Below the pieces are notes generated by a model, which made no database searches, had not been told where the DNA came from, and saw only the letters and a program-made list of their open reading frames with translations. Below are positions 39,901-48,979 of a DNA stretch of 64,000 bases, piece after piece. The stretch is from positions 370,755 to 434,754 of the forward strand of contig SJOL01006410.1 in assembly GCA_004794785.1 (NCBI GenBank), given 5' to 3'. The position numbers were made by a program, and so were the translations under genes. Each line of letters opens with the position of its first letter. The stretch's first letter is position 1. The stretch comes from Opisthorchis felineus. Its lineage: Eukaryota > Platyhelminthes > Trematoda > Opisthorchiida > Opisthorchiidae.

Positions 39901-42900
39901 TGTTTATGCAATGAAGAGATTAACGCAAACTCCCATCTACACCTCTCGAGCACGTCAATAAGCACCAGTAGTGATTGATGTAGACATAAGATCCGGGTGT
40001 TTAAGCCACACGGAACGTACAATCAGTTGCACTACTCCAGCACGATAGCAAGAGACATGTCAGTAGTTTGCACCAACAACCGATCTCAGTCAGCATTCAT
40101 GTCAGATGGTATAGGCAGAGTCGGATGATGAGAATGGAAATCAGACGAAAAAAAATTCGACAACGCTACGACGCTGCCCAACCACACTCCTTTATTTGAA
40201 ACGAACCGAGTTGTGCAAAGAACAGCATTCCGGAGGAAAATGGTGGTACCAGAAACATTCTGACGTGGCGACACTTCATGCATAGCTAAATGACTTGAAC
40301 CATAGATTAGGAATGTTACTGAAGTCGACTTGTGAACAAATACTATACCATTTCGTGCCAAGCACGCGGCGAGTTATGCGAACTCCACCCAAGCTGTTTT
40401 GTCATATGCTATTCACCGCTAGATCCAAGTCACTCTGAATTTGATATGAAAAAATAATGCAAGCCTCGGGATATGTGGCACATGACGGAGCAGTCGCAAC
40501 CCGCAGTTGTTGTCGGTTGTCAGATGTTTGAAGAATTGTCAGATCCTTCACCTAAGCAGCAACGGCCTGCATTGTAGCGCTGTGTACGCACAAATGGTGG
40601 CACTATACGCGGTGCAAACGGGAAACCCACTGAGATTCGTGCACTCCTTCATCTGCCACATCAACATGAACCAGAACACGTCTCAGTATCTCTCTTTTGA
40701 TTATCCAAAGCACTTTCAGAAATACTACTTCCTACGTCCCGGTTGTATAATGAGTAGTTGCGAACGGTGAGATGATGACCATCAGCCTTGTTTAAAAAAA
40801 CACCTGCTTCTCCTTATCCCTTCAAAATATTAGTTCACTATCGGCCATCCGTTACACCTGAAGTTGGTATCCACTAGCAATAACTTGAGCACTGGGAATT
40901 CGACGATTCGCTTGCGTACTCCACATTTGGTAATTAGTCGACAATCTGGACTAAATTTGATCAAGCGGCCGTAGCCGAAACTACAGTTTGTATGGATATT
41001 TTTGATGAGCTCCCGTGTATCTAGTACAGTGAATCGGCCGAAAAATAACACGGTGCTATTTCTCTAGAATGAGACATTTTTGGGCGAGAGTCCTCATATG
41101 AAAGAAAGATTTTCGACGTGTTGAACCCACAAGATAGTGCTCAATCGAACATCAAACCATGGATTATCTTTGTCATTTAAATCCCATGGAAGTTTTAAGC
41201 AATAATATCTCTACAGTAATTTAAGCAACACAACTGGGAGACGGAAACGGACAGGTGCACGAATTTCGTAGTGGATCGTTAGAATCAAATTACCAATCAC
41301 GAGAAAAAACCTTCTGGTTTCTACAAAAGTTACGCGGTCACAGAATGACCGGCCAATGATTGGAAACAGCGAGCATGTTATGCCCAAGGTAGTCTAGGGG
41401 TTACAGCAAGTTACTCTTGGACGCACAGTGAACGCTTGAATCGACTGATTGTAGTGGCCTCAAAAATTTGGGAACATATGAGATCTGATGATTGAACAAA
41501 ACAATGGATGCCGAGGTCAAACGAACTTGTTGACCTGTGGCCAAAAAAAGAAATTTGCTGATTGCTGACTGTGGTGTTTTACGATCAGACAAAAGCCCCG
41601 AGATTTGGTCCTTAATTAGGCACTGAACACAGAAAGGGATGCACTCCTTCTTTACTAGAATTGAAACAGCTATGGGTTCTGTCTATGTAACTTTCTCCAT
41701 AGTTAAATGCGCACGTGTACACACAATGGGATATACCAATAGGGTTGTCTCAATAAATTGAGGGTAGTGACAACCCTTGATTCAGACTAAGGCTCAGGGT
41801 CACAGCAGTAATGTGTCATTTTTGGCGCTGTTAGTGTGTTTAAACAGCTGCTTTATCCCATTTGAGAGGGGAGTTCTATGAATACAGTTCGTCAGCACAT
41901 ACGTCGCAGTTTTTCTCACATTTCATTATGTTGCCTGGTTATGAGCTGGTTAGGATATCCATTTCGCCTCAAGGTATTTGTGAGCATTTCTAGCTCAGCT
42001 GCCGTAGAATCTGATTTGAAGATACAGGGTGTGTGAGAACAGAGTTTTGGAAATATTGCGTTTCTGCTTCAAGGTGTTTGAAACTTGGGAAGTGCTGCGG
42101 TTGTGCAACCACTGACGCACCTGCTTCACTACGCACTGATGATGTCGCCTAGCATGATGATGAGACATTTGCAACCGAACTGCCTACTTCTTATGGAAAC
42201 TACAACGTATTTGTATCTTGAAAGGGACTTGGATTCTGTTGCTTAGGTTCGAGGGAAAATTACACAGTTTGCTCATTTTGTAATCTGGAAAAGATTTGGA
42301 GTCTTCCTCCAGCTGTTGTGCTCAACACGGGATTCAGTGTGGTTCACTTTGCTAATCAGTGGCGGCAAATTGCTGACACCGAGCTAAGATACATGCAAAG
42401 AGCTGTGGTTGCCTACGAACGTCGGGAGGAATTTGACTTGAAAGGGTTGGAAGGATTTTGTGAAGATCATCTATTCGAAAAAGTTTTTTACGCGAGTGGG
42501 TGTTCGGAGAATGTACAATGGGTTTCAACGAATCGTCGGAGATCACGGAGTTCAAGATGTACTTTAATCTGTGGACCAACAGAGGAAGTTGCCACAGGTG
42601 TCTCGATTGAAAGCCCCAAACCTAGCATATGAAACCATAAGTAGATTTGGAGATCCACAAACTTATTTATGATGACAAAGAGGACTTGTGCACTTAATCG
42701 ACATAACGGTACTGGATAACACATGTATCCACCTACGCTAAAAATGTTTGACGTGAAAATCTTACTCGGAAGAATTGACTGATAGCGATTCTTCTGTCCG
42801 ATTCCAACAATGGGTAGTTCCTTCTTGCTTGGGTGGTTCATTGGAATGTCCCAGAATTCCTGGAACAAGGATGGAGCGTTATCACGTAACTTGCTGGCCA

Positions 42901-45900
42901 GTTTTTCGTATGTTAACGGTTGGCTAGCGTTCAGTAACTGTTCCACTTCCCGGCTGCGTTGCTGAGACAGCGTGTTGTGGGGACATTGACGACCAAGTTC
43001 TATGCGATGGTGTGGATCTGCCGGTCGGTAGTGCAAGTGTCGGTGATGTAGATAATGATGGTGCGAATAATACTGGTGCCGACTGAGCAACGAATCAAGG
43101 GGCTCACGACAAGGAGTACCAGTTCCGCTGACGGATTTGGCCGCATTCAATTCCAAGCTGGTGTGATCTGTAACTGAGCGAACTGGTTTAATTTGACAGC
43201 GGACATCCTCACAGGTGGCAGGTAGAACGGCAGAATCCAAATCTTCCCCGGATTTACCAGAAAAACAAGTGGTGTGAGCGGAGTGGTATAAACTGTTTGG
43301 TTCATATGCACTCAAGCCAGCAAAGCGAGTGTGAGGTGCCGCTGCCTGTGTGCGACCCGTTTCCTCATCAAGACTCCCACCACGTCCGGCTGTTGATGTG
43401 GCGGTAGTGTCCAATATCGGATCCACAAAGGGTGAAAGGCATAAAGTAAGTGATGTATGAGACCCTCGTCGACTGAAAAAAATGGAAAGGTGAAATAAGC
43501 GGTCAAAGGAAGTGACGACGGTAAACCGGCAGAACCATCGGAAGCGAAGTATAAGCATATCAGCTCAATGGTACTTGTAACAAAATACTTTGGAAATCGT
43601 GTGGGAAAATGCTCCTAAGATAGCAATCACGTCAAACACTGACCAATTCAAGTTCATGAGGAAACAGAGTGAACAATGAGGACCACGGTGAAAATAAAGG
43701 GACCCTTTCTGCAAGTTTATACAAGGTCCCGGACAACATTCGATTTGGTCAGTATATGGTGTCGGCATAGTGAAGTAGGAAGTCTTCCTCCTGGACAATT
43801 TTCTTGAATATACAAGAAATACACTCATTTGCAAATCAATTTGGTTTGGCGAGAGATTTCCATAGACCTTCACAAGTCCACGGGAGTTGACATACAGTGC
43901 CTTACGGAGGGTCGGAAATTTATAGGGGGCACCGCTGCATAGACATCTTCAGCAACCTTATGAGTAGTACATTGCGCAAAATTACATGCATCGCGATATC
44001 TCGAATATGGTAGCAACTGGAACATGAAGCGGCCTGGTGCAGCACATTCAGTTGCATGGAAACATCACAAACGAGAGATTCAGCTGGGTTCCAGGTGAGT
44101 CTCTCGCAAAACCAAATTGATTTGCAAATGAGTGTATTTCTTGAAAACAGTCCAATTTGGGTCCAAGTAGAACATAAGGTTGACGAAAACTCGGGGACTG
44201 CGCCTGCCTGATGAGCCCCAAAAAGGGCGAAACCGGTCGTGGGCTGTCAAAGGATTTTCAGCAACCTTATGAGTAGTACATTGCGCAAATTTTCTTGAAT
44301 ATAATTTGCCTAAGTCAACAGGAGAGTTGAACTAATCAGGACTCGACACGTGGAATCCAGAAAGTCCACGAAAATCCCAGAACTGGGAGTTAGCCAAGCC
44401 CCAGGATCTGAATCAGCTCAAGACGGGTTCCCAAGTGTCCCTGGATGTTAAGTGATGCATCTCGACCGCAAGATCATTCTGTGCATATTCTCCCGTCGTC
44501 ATTGCCATGCACATTAAACACATTGCGTCAAGGTCGTTTTATTTTGTCTTCTGATTTTGGGGCTTCAGTTTCAATCGAACCGGTAACGCACAAAACGGGG
44601 CACACAACGGCTTTCTGAATTAAGGGAGTAATGCAAGTCATTACTGATTAAATATAGAGGAACGCCGTGCGAAATGTTTTGATTGTTCTTCCAACTCGCC
44701 ACGTCCTTAATATAAGCTGATCACCAAACTGCATTTCCATGCATTCCATGAGTGAATGAGTAACAACTGGCATCAGTCTAGAGCGCCGACTCATACACAA
44801 CAATAAAATTCATTCCCCTTGTGTTGAGTAAAGCACACATGGTCATGGGGGACCTATCTAAAATAACGTAGCACTATGTGAGTAGACGCAAATCGATGTC
44901 CCGAGTTCGTGCGTGTTCATTTACAGGGAATGGGACAACAGTTGCCCAGGTGAACACAGTACTGCTGTTTCCGCTAACCGGACCGATTTCATGGATGCGG
45001 TTCACTACTAGGGACTGATTACGGCTGTTCCACTGAAGTGTGAATCGCCGAGGGGCGAAACCCCACAAAAATCGAACGGCATATTTTGATACTACAGCAC
45101 GACGAAGTTCGCTGTAAATAAGACACTCGTTTCTGAATGCCATTCCTGTTTTACTAGTTGTTAGTTAATTAATCAGTTGCTAATTAAAGCAAGTAAGCAA
45201 GTAAGTAAGTAAGCAAGTATTTTCACTACCTTCTATTTATTGTTCCTCTGGTTCGCAATCACTCATGGTCGGTAGGTAACAAGGAAGTTAGGAATAGTGA
45301 ATCGGTTTTGAATAATCAACCTTCTGATAGGAATGTGCTCCGCTGAAGAGGCATCTTATAGGTTTGGAATAATCACCGATTACGCCAGTGAAACGAACAT
45401 CTGATCAAGCACCATCTGGAGGTTAAAATATGCCAGTTGACATTCCCTAAACTGTGTGGGAGTTTAACGCAAAAACACAGGCAACAAAACCTGTTTAGCC
45501 CATTCGCATCATCTGCATTCGGCACTCAACTGAGACGGAAGTGGTTGTATGGGACGCATGTCGAACAATCGAAAGGTATAGAGCATTCTCACACCATTGA
45601 ATAGTGTTACGGGATAGTGTTGAAATCATTAATTCGGGTCGGGTGTGAGAAAACTAGTTCAACAAGACTGTTGCCGTGCTCTAGAAATTCCGTCGCGGTT
45701 TCACACACAGCAACCTACCGCATTAAGCAGGCTCAAGCAACAATGAGTAGAACAAGGTACAAAAAACCTGCAGCGCGGGTCTAGATTAAACCAACTTTGT
45801 TTTCAAAATTCGGGTTTCTTTCACCTTCTGTGGGCTCGAATTGCGACTTGGAATCGAAAAAACAGTGAACTGCTGTTAGGCTAAACCACTACACAAGGTC

Positions 45901-48794
45901 ATTGATAAGCCCGACGGGCCGAAATTCGATTTTCTCAGTGAGTTTCCCACGTGAGGAATATTTCGAAACGAGTTGTAACCCGACTTCTGTGAGAAAGAAC
46001 CTAGGCTTGCAACCAATGTTTAGTTCATGAGGTCTCAGGAACCAGAGTTTTTTTTACAAACGGACGAAGATTATACGAAAAAAGAGGCGCTTAAGGCAAT
46101 CGAAGCAACGCATGAACCAATCAAAAGATTAACTGATACACATGCGCGCATAATTAATTGTCTTGGGTTCAATCAAGCCAGTTGTCTGGATGGAGCACAC
46201 TATCCATGAGGTTGCTGAAAACTCTTCAGCAACCCACGACCGTTTTCGACCATTTTGGGGCATCATCAGATAGGCGCAGTCCTCGAATTTCTGTTCTGCT
46301 TGAACATAAAACTGTACGCAACTGGCGAAACATATTGACTTGCAAACAAAATTGTTGTTAACAGTAGACTCAACTGAAGCATAAACAAGAGATTCCGATG
46401 GGATTCAGCTGGGGCTCCTGTCAACTACAACCTAATTTTCAGAGGAGTGTACTTCAACAACAACAGATCATTTATTGTCAAGGGTCATCTTTGTTTGGAT
46501 GAAACGCTCAGCGGACTACGACGAACTCATCCGGATTGGAAAGGAGAGATGTTGCCTACTGTCCGCATTTGGTTTTGTGGTACACCAGGCGGTCTGTGGC
46601 CTGGTGCCCAAAAGACCAATGTGTTTCGGCATCCACATGGTTCACAGACACCCAACAGGATATTTAGTTGATGCACTGGAAGCTGAAGATTGGCGTAATT
46701 CCAACTATCTATCCTCAGGCGGAATCAACAAAGAGAAGGATATGTCTCATCGCGATGCGAGGGATGACAATTGCGGTTGCTGGCTGCTGCATTGATTATG
46801 CCCTCGATCCTGAACTGATCAGTCTTCAAGAACAATTTGGATCGAACTCGCATAGGCTAGGTTCCTTGCAAGTAGTGCACCACTGGTGGACATTCCGTTG
46901 TACCAACCCGTGAAGCTACGATGCTTCGCGGGTTGCATGGGACGAAGGGCAACGGCTTGAAAAAGCACACTCTGTCTGAAATAATCACACACCGTTGATC
47001 AACCCTGTAGATACTTCTGCATAGCTCTTCCGAAGGTGAGATGTGGAAGCAAGTAAACCAACATCGGAAAAATCAGCTCGATTCAGTTTATCACCTATAA
47101 CCCGTGTAACAAGGCTACGTTGGTTCCAGTTTCGGTCACTGAGAAATGGGAGAGCAAGAAACATATGGGCAAGCATTGAAGGGAATGGCGTGATCCAAAC
47201 CAAAAGCTGCCATACTGATGTGGTGGTCTGGTTTGAGTGATGTACTGATCATGAGGCTCAAACTGGTTGGAACATCGTTTCTTAAGGTCCAACCATGCCA
47301 GGAGGGCCAAAGTGGAGTAGTCAGGCGAAGAGAAGCAAGTACACATACAACGATTAATCGTAATACAGGGCGGTCTGAGGGTAAAGTTGTACTGTCCTCT
47401 GCAATAGGAGTGCGAAGACAGGAAGCTGATTTCTTCAGACGACCAACATATTCCTACTCATGGAAGCATCGACGCCGCCTTCCTCCGAGGAGGGACGGGT
47501 TAGAAGGGATGGGCCCTAAAAATTGCACACTGATCGCCGGCGAATTACCAAAACCTACAAAGAGTTCGATACGGCTTCAAAGGCATCCTCTGTGCGCAGC
47601 AACATCAGGAGTGAGAGATCTATGCCTTATTCCCTGCACCTTTGGGCTAGACCATCTCCACCGTCCAGCACATGAGACTATTGTTTCATCCGCTTCCCGC
47701 AGAGTCTTTTAAAAACCCAACTACCCACTGCCTTGTGGGTTAGATCTTTAAGGCAAAGGTTCAAGTTGGGGTAACTCGAACAAACCTCATTCCACGGCCT
47801 GGGCAACCGGAAAGTACCAATCATCCCTCCGACTCTTCGTTCACATTGAAAAAATTTGTTATGCACGTGTAGTTTTGAATTTGGTTAGCAGACCAGACAC
47901 CGGACTAAGTATCCTTATCTCTCCAAAAAATGTGACATCAAATAGTGCACACCATGAAAGACCATTAATGATGAAATGTTAAACCCACCTCTCCAGCAAT
48001 CCTCTGGTTCGGTGTCTCACTGGATGAACCGGTGCAGTGGTTAGATGTGAGGCAGAATCGCTGAATGATGTTGTGCTCTGTGGTGGCTCCGAATGGATAA
48101 CATGCTTGCTTGAACCTAGTGGCATTCCATTGGCTTTGGGCCTGAGGGTCACTTGAGTGAGTACATCAGGCTTTCGATAACAACTTGCATCAGCGATCGA
48201 AAGCGTACACACACCTGAAGCCTTGTTCACCGCTGTTCCAGCGAGGTGAGATGCCTCCGCTGGTTGAACCTGCACTGTTCGCGTTTCAATCAGGGGGCTA
48301 GGTGACAGAACTGAGGGTAGTGCAGATACTAGTCGTGGCAGAGGAGCAGCGCGGCGGCGGGCTGCCAGAGAGGGTGAAGCTGATGAATCCGAGGAAAGGC
48401 GCTCACTCGCGACACCAGCTTCACATTTAAAAGTACTGCTAGTCTGTGGGTCCTCACCAAACTGAATTCTGGGTCCGAGAACGTCATTAGATGATTTGTC
48501 TGCTTCAATTTTGACAGCTGATTCTAATGCAGATGTGTCATGGTGGAGATGAGTGGGGGTATGTTCAGGAACAAAACAACAGAAATAGGAAATGCAAGAC
48601 CTATTGGCTCGAGCGACAGATTGTTCATTAACGACGACATCAGTTTCTTTCTTCCTGACTATAGATCGCGAAGCTGAGTCAGGAAAAGTTCCAGACGCAG
48701 AAGCGCCAAACTCGCAAATAGACGCAGATGCCGTATCCTGTTTGAAAGTAGCGCTTTTCTGACGCTCCCGCTTTCGATAAACACACCAGAATGC
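21411..48794 (-). CDS. Receptor-type tyrosine phosphatase, KIM/R7 class (six joined exons; 5' end not found)
   Basis: Six minus-strand exons (48794-47989, 43472-42766, 34734-34658, 32951-32814, 26755-26351, 21968-21411) join in phase into 896 codons. The order is: a juxtamembrane basic stretch ([10 protein letters not shown]), a Ser/Thr-rich region to about 265, a KIM at 266-279 ([14 protein letters not shown] in joined form), a His-rich linker, and a PTP domain from about 440. The pTyr-loop KNRY (496-499), WPD acid (D729), P-loop HCSAGVGR (C824, R830) and Q-loop Gln (Q868) are all intact. Mammalian relatives are PTPRR, STEP and HePTP, which bind ERK/p38 through the KIM and dephosphorylate their activation-loop tyrosine. 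A PKA site in the KIM (the Ser of RRGS) normally blocks that binding. The exons for the membrane helix and any ectodomain are missing from this model; the helix should end just before residue 1. Introns run from 1.7 to 11 kb. Confidence 0.92.
25378..25399. repeat. (TA)n microsatellite
   Basis: Eleven uninterrupted TA dinucleotides. Confidence 0.95.
25749..26100 (+). pseudogene. Penelope-like element remnant: C-terminal GIY-YIG region
   Basis: The plus-strand frame reads [12 protein letters not shown], then [13 protein letters not shown], a TGA stop at about 25932, and continues in the same frame with [22 protein letters not shown] and LTLSWP. This order (AxHLIDTxHRV, a variable part, then EAxxIRxxxPxLNxQ and LxLPWP) is what I expect at the end of the endonuclease module of Penelope-like elements and related GIY-YIG retroelements. 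The in-frame stop and the missing upstream reverse transcriptase make it a dead fragment. It sits antisense in the phosphatase intron. Confidence 0.6.
26113..26141. other. Nine-base-pair perfect hairpin
   Basis: GTCTCATCG at 26113-26121 is the exact reverse complement of CGATGAGAC at 26133-26141, with an 11-base loop. It lies directly after the GIY-YIG remnant, so it may belong to that element's 3' end. No function is claimed. Confidence 0.5.
26351..26755 (-). CDS. Phosphatase exon 5: central catalytic strands with large insertion
   Basis: The acceptor GATACAG precedes VKCELYLP, the equivalent of the KCxxYWP motif. The exon closes with [21 protein letters not shown] and ALTLR before a GTGTGT donor. 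These are the usual flanking strands, but in HePTP only about five residues separate them, whereas here about 95 do. The insert is Ser/Thr/Pro-rich ([17 protein letters not shown]) and probably disordered. The exon is 405 nt, 135 codons, phase 0 at both ends, so skipping it would keep the frame but remove part of the domain. Confidence 0.9.
30502..30523. repeat. (TA)n microsatellite
   Basis: About ten TA units in a row within the intron. Confidence 0.95.
30685..30740 (+). repeat. Fragment of retroelement tail shared with 57139 and 52795
   Basis: The block GTTGATCTGTTCGCCGAGCTTGGCAATTG is nearly identical to 57154-57183 and related to 52808-52850. It is a fragment of the family that forms the palindrome at 57139-57316. 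Confidence 0.7.
32814..32951 (-). CDS. Phosphatase exon 4: substrate-gate and FWRMVW block
   Basis: The exon runs from a TTCTCTTAG acceptor to a consensus GTG|GTAAGT donor. It encodes 46 residues, phase 0 at both ends: [15 protein letters not shown], then [10 protein letters not shown] and PAIVMITKL. These are the standard PTP motifs (xxFIATQGPxxxTxxDFWRMVW and VMxTxL). Nothing is missing. Confidence 0.95.
32960..34650. other. Phosphatase intron 3 (about 1.7 kb)
   Basis: GTAAGT donor at 34657 and TTCTCTTAG acceptor at 32952. A plus-strand frame of 117 codons at 33572-33925 has no motif and is taken as chance. Confidence 0.7.
34658..34734 (-). CDS. Phosphatase exon 3: short YINANYI exon
   Basis: This 77-nt exon starts after a strong pyrimidine tract and CGTCAG, and ends at CAC|GTAAGT. 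Its first two bases complete an Asn codon begun in the previous exon (A|AT), giving ILPN followed by [12 protein letters not shown] and [10 protein letters not shown]. Both the frame and the motif order fit the family exactly, which makes the junction secure. Confidence 0.95.
36840..37160 (-). repeat. Old hammerhead-bearing repeat, minus copy
   Basis: Read on the minus strand this is a long copy of the element at 43813-44287. It has the ribozyme part, then ACATTGTAGTAC..TATTCG, the GCTGAATCTCTCG and GGTTCCAGGTGAGTCTC block, and CAAATGG. The ribozyme core is CTGGTGA (plus-strand 37074-37080), with stem II GCCC/GGGT and GGTCG kept. One invariant core base is changed, so cleavage is unlikely. 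It is the second most complete copy in the window. Confidence 0.7.
38267..38491 (+). CDS. Candidate exon on the opposite strand, function unknown
   Basis: A 225-nt open stretch lies between an acceptor-like CACTGGTCAG and a strong donor GAGAG|GTATGAG. The frame (two bases, then 74 codons, then one base) includes [17 protein letters not shown] and CAHGEQNK. No domain is recognised. It would be an exon of a gene running opposite to the phosphatase inside its intron; I found no partner exon. It could equally be chance. Confidence 0.22.
39131..39271 (+). other. Small open frame of 46 codons
   Basis: The ATG lies just after an AGTCAG. The frame reads [18 protein letters not shown] and ends VYDLED then TAA. 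The residue mix looks protein-like, but there is no known motif and the frame is short. It may be a relic of a retroelement or chance. Confidence 0.15.
42110..42185 (+). repeat. Fragment related to the palindrome family at 57139
   Basis: The order CACTGA..CACC, CGCACTGATGATGTC, GAGACATTTGCAACC parallels the family at 57139-57316, in which CACTGANGATGTCTCC is followed by GGAGAC and AAACC. The CTGATGA and GAGAC pieces are hammerhead-like, but the GAAA strand is lost. Confidence 0.45.
42766..43472 (-). CDS. Phosphatase exon 2: KIM, His-rich linker and start of catalytic domain
   Basis: The acceptor is TTTTTTTCAG; the donor is CCGA|GTAAGA. The first base completes AG|T for Ser, so the KIM ([14 protein letters not shown]) is formed across the junction. 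Next come an acidic/Ala-rich stretch and a His/Tyr-rich run ([18 protein letters not shown], about residues 406-423). Then [15 protein letters not shown] and [13 protein letters not shown] match the REVxxxLxxxxxPL and LxxEFxxIPxN blocks just before the KIM-PTP domain. The exon ends in KNRYQSILP. It is 707 nt, in phase 2 and out phase 1. Confidence 0.92.
43797..44303 (+). mobile_element. Hammerhead-bearing short retroelement with 16-bp target duplication
   Basis: The 16-base word AATTTTCTTGAATATA occurs at 43797-43812 and again, identical, at 44288-44303, framing a 475-bp insert. Inside, 43813-43855 is an inverted copy of 44101-44142 (about 43 bases, one gap). A 31-base block starting CAGCAACCTTATGAGTAGTAC is repeated directly at 43950 and 44259. 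So the insert is a partial tandem unit of about 309 bp plus an inverted 5' piece. It carries an intact hammerhead fold at 44202-44244 and no coding frame. The pattern fits non-autonomous, Penelope-mobilised ribozyme elements. It is antisense to the phosphatase gene. The exact duplication implies a fairly recent insertion compared with its relatives here. Confidence 0.82.
44202..44244 (+). ncRNA. Hammerhead ribozyme (type I, minimal stem III)
   Basis: Stem I: GCCTGC (44202-44207) pairs with GTGGGC (44239-44244), allowing G-U. Core CTGATGA is at 44208-44214. Stem II: GCCC/GGGC with a CAAAAA loop (44215-44228). GAAA is at 44229-44232. Stem III is reduced to the palindrome ACCGGT (44232-44237), and the predicted cleavage is after C44238 (GGTC). 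Outside stem I, GAC (44196-44198) can pair with GTC (44246-44248) across an internal loop, as in natural type I ribozymes. All invariant core bases are present. The tiny palindromic stem III suggests cleavage as a dimer or in tandem transcripts, as known for ribozymes of Penelope elements and similar repeats. Confidence 0.85.
44990..45140 (-). repeat. SINE-like fragment related to 61600-61690
   Basis: The minus-strand block GGGGTTTCGCCCC..CGGCGATTCA matches GGGGATTTCGCCCCGTAAGTGA from 61620-61660. An 89-codon minus-strand frame here is therefore repeat-derived. Confidence 0.5.
45187..45219. repeat. (AAGT/AAGC)n tetranucleotide microsatellite
   Basis: About eight four-base units, mixing AAGC and AAGT. 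Confidence 0.9.
46205..46430 (-). repeat. Hammerhead-bearing repeat, minus copy with core retained
   Basis: On the minus strand, GGACTGCGCCTAT leads into CTGATGA (plus 46269-46263), then T, GCCCCAAAATGGTC, GAAA, ACGGTC and GTGGGT. Stem I (GCCTAT/GTGGGT) can pair with G-U. The core motifs survive, but stem II carries one extra base and one mismatch. Further out, the AGAGATTCCGATGGGATTCAGCTGGG relic identifies the same element as at 43813-44287. Confidence 0.65.
47989..48794 (-). CDS. Phosphatase exon 1 of this model: juxtamembrane and Ser/Thr-rich cytoplasmic region
   Basis: The frame is open for 806 nt from a TATTCATAG acceptor to a GAGAG|GTGGGT donor, and most of it lacks an ATG. The first residues, [14 protein letters not shown], have the look of the inner end of a membrane helix followed by basic stop-transfer residues. 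The rest is low-complexity and Ser/Ala/Pro-rich, with a CISYFCCF Cys cluster that could be acylated. The exon ends in RTRGLLE plus two bases of the Ser that joins to RRGS in the next exon. Start phase is 0. No start codon is available, so upstream exons must exist. Confidence 0.8.
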
Positions 48795-48828
48795 CTATGA
48801 ATAAAACATAAAGGGTGATAAATTGAAC

Positions 48829-48972
48829 GCGTGTTAGGAATTTGGTCGCAATTTGAAAAATCAACATAAAATGTGCAGAAAAAATAGAGATAGATATGCC
48901 ACCAACCAAGATTGGTAACCTGGGCGGTTTGCAGCTTAAGGAAACAGAAGCCATGTGTGAAGCGTCAATCAA
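48829..48972 (-). other. Hydrophobic frame just upstream; possible membrane exon
   Basis: A minus-strand frame with an ATG at 48957 reads MASVSLSCKPPRLPILVGG and continues hydrophobic through SISIFSAHFMLIFQIA. It is in another frame from the exon at 48794. A very short intron (48828-48795, 34 nt, GT...AG, phase 0) would link the two and give a signal-anchor protein, but the donor GTTCAA is poor. The true membrane exon may instead lie farther upstream or outside the window. Confidence 0.2.
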
Positions 48973-48979
48973 AGTACTT

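Larger units (their letters stand above)
34750..42755. other. Phosphatase intron 2 (about 8.0 kb)
   Basis: GTAAGA donor at 42765; CCCCCGTCAG acceptor at 34735. It contains a hammerhead repeat (36840-37160), a candidate plus-strand exon (38267-38491), a small open frame (39131-39271) and a repeat fragment (42110-42185). Otherwise only short frames are seen. Confidence 0.7.
43480..47980. other. Phosphatase intron 1 (about 4.5 kb)
   Basis: GTGGGT donor at 47988, acceptor at 43473. It holds the young hammerhead element (43797-44303), a SINE-like piece (44990-45140), a tetranucleotide microsatellite (45187-45219) and another hammerhead repeat (46205-46430). A plus-strand frame of 164 codons at 47218-47712 has no recognised domain and looks repeat-derived. 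Confidence 0.7.

Noticed and set aside
44874..45143. 89-codon minus-strand frame as an exon
   Set aside because: The middle matches the SINE-like family at 61600-61690.
47218..47712. 164-codon plus-strand frame as a gene
   Set aside because: Low-complexity, Arg-rich, no motif, no splice sites; looks like translated repeat DNA inside the phosphatase intron.
48679..48972. 97-codon hydrophobic minus-strand frame as a membrane protein
   Set aside because: Its second half runs through the phosphatase exon in the wrong frame. Only its first part is kept, as a weak membrane-exon candidate.
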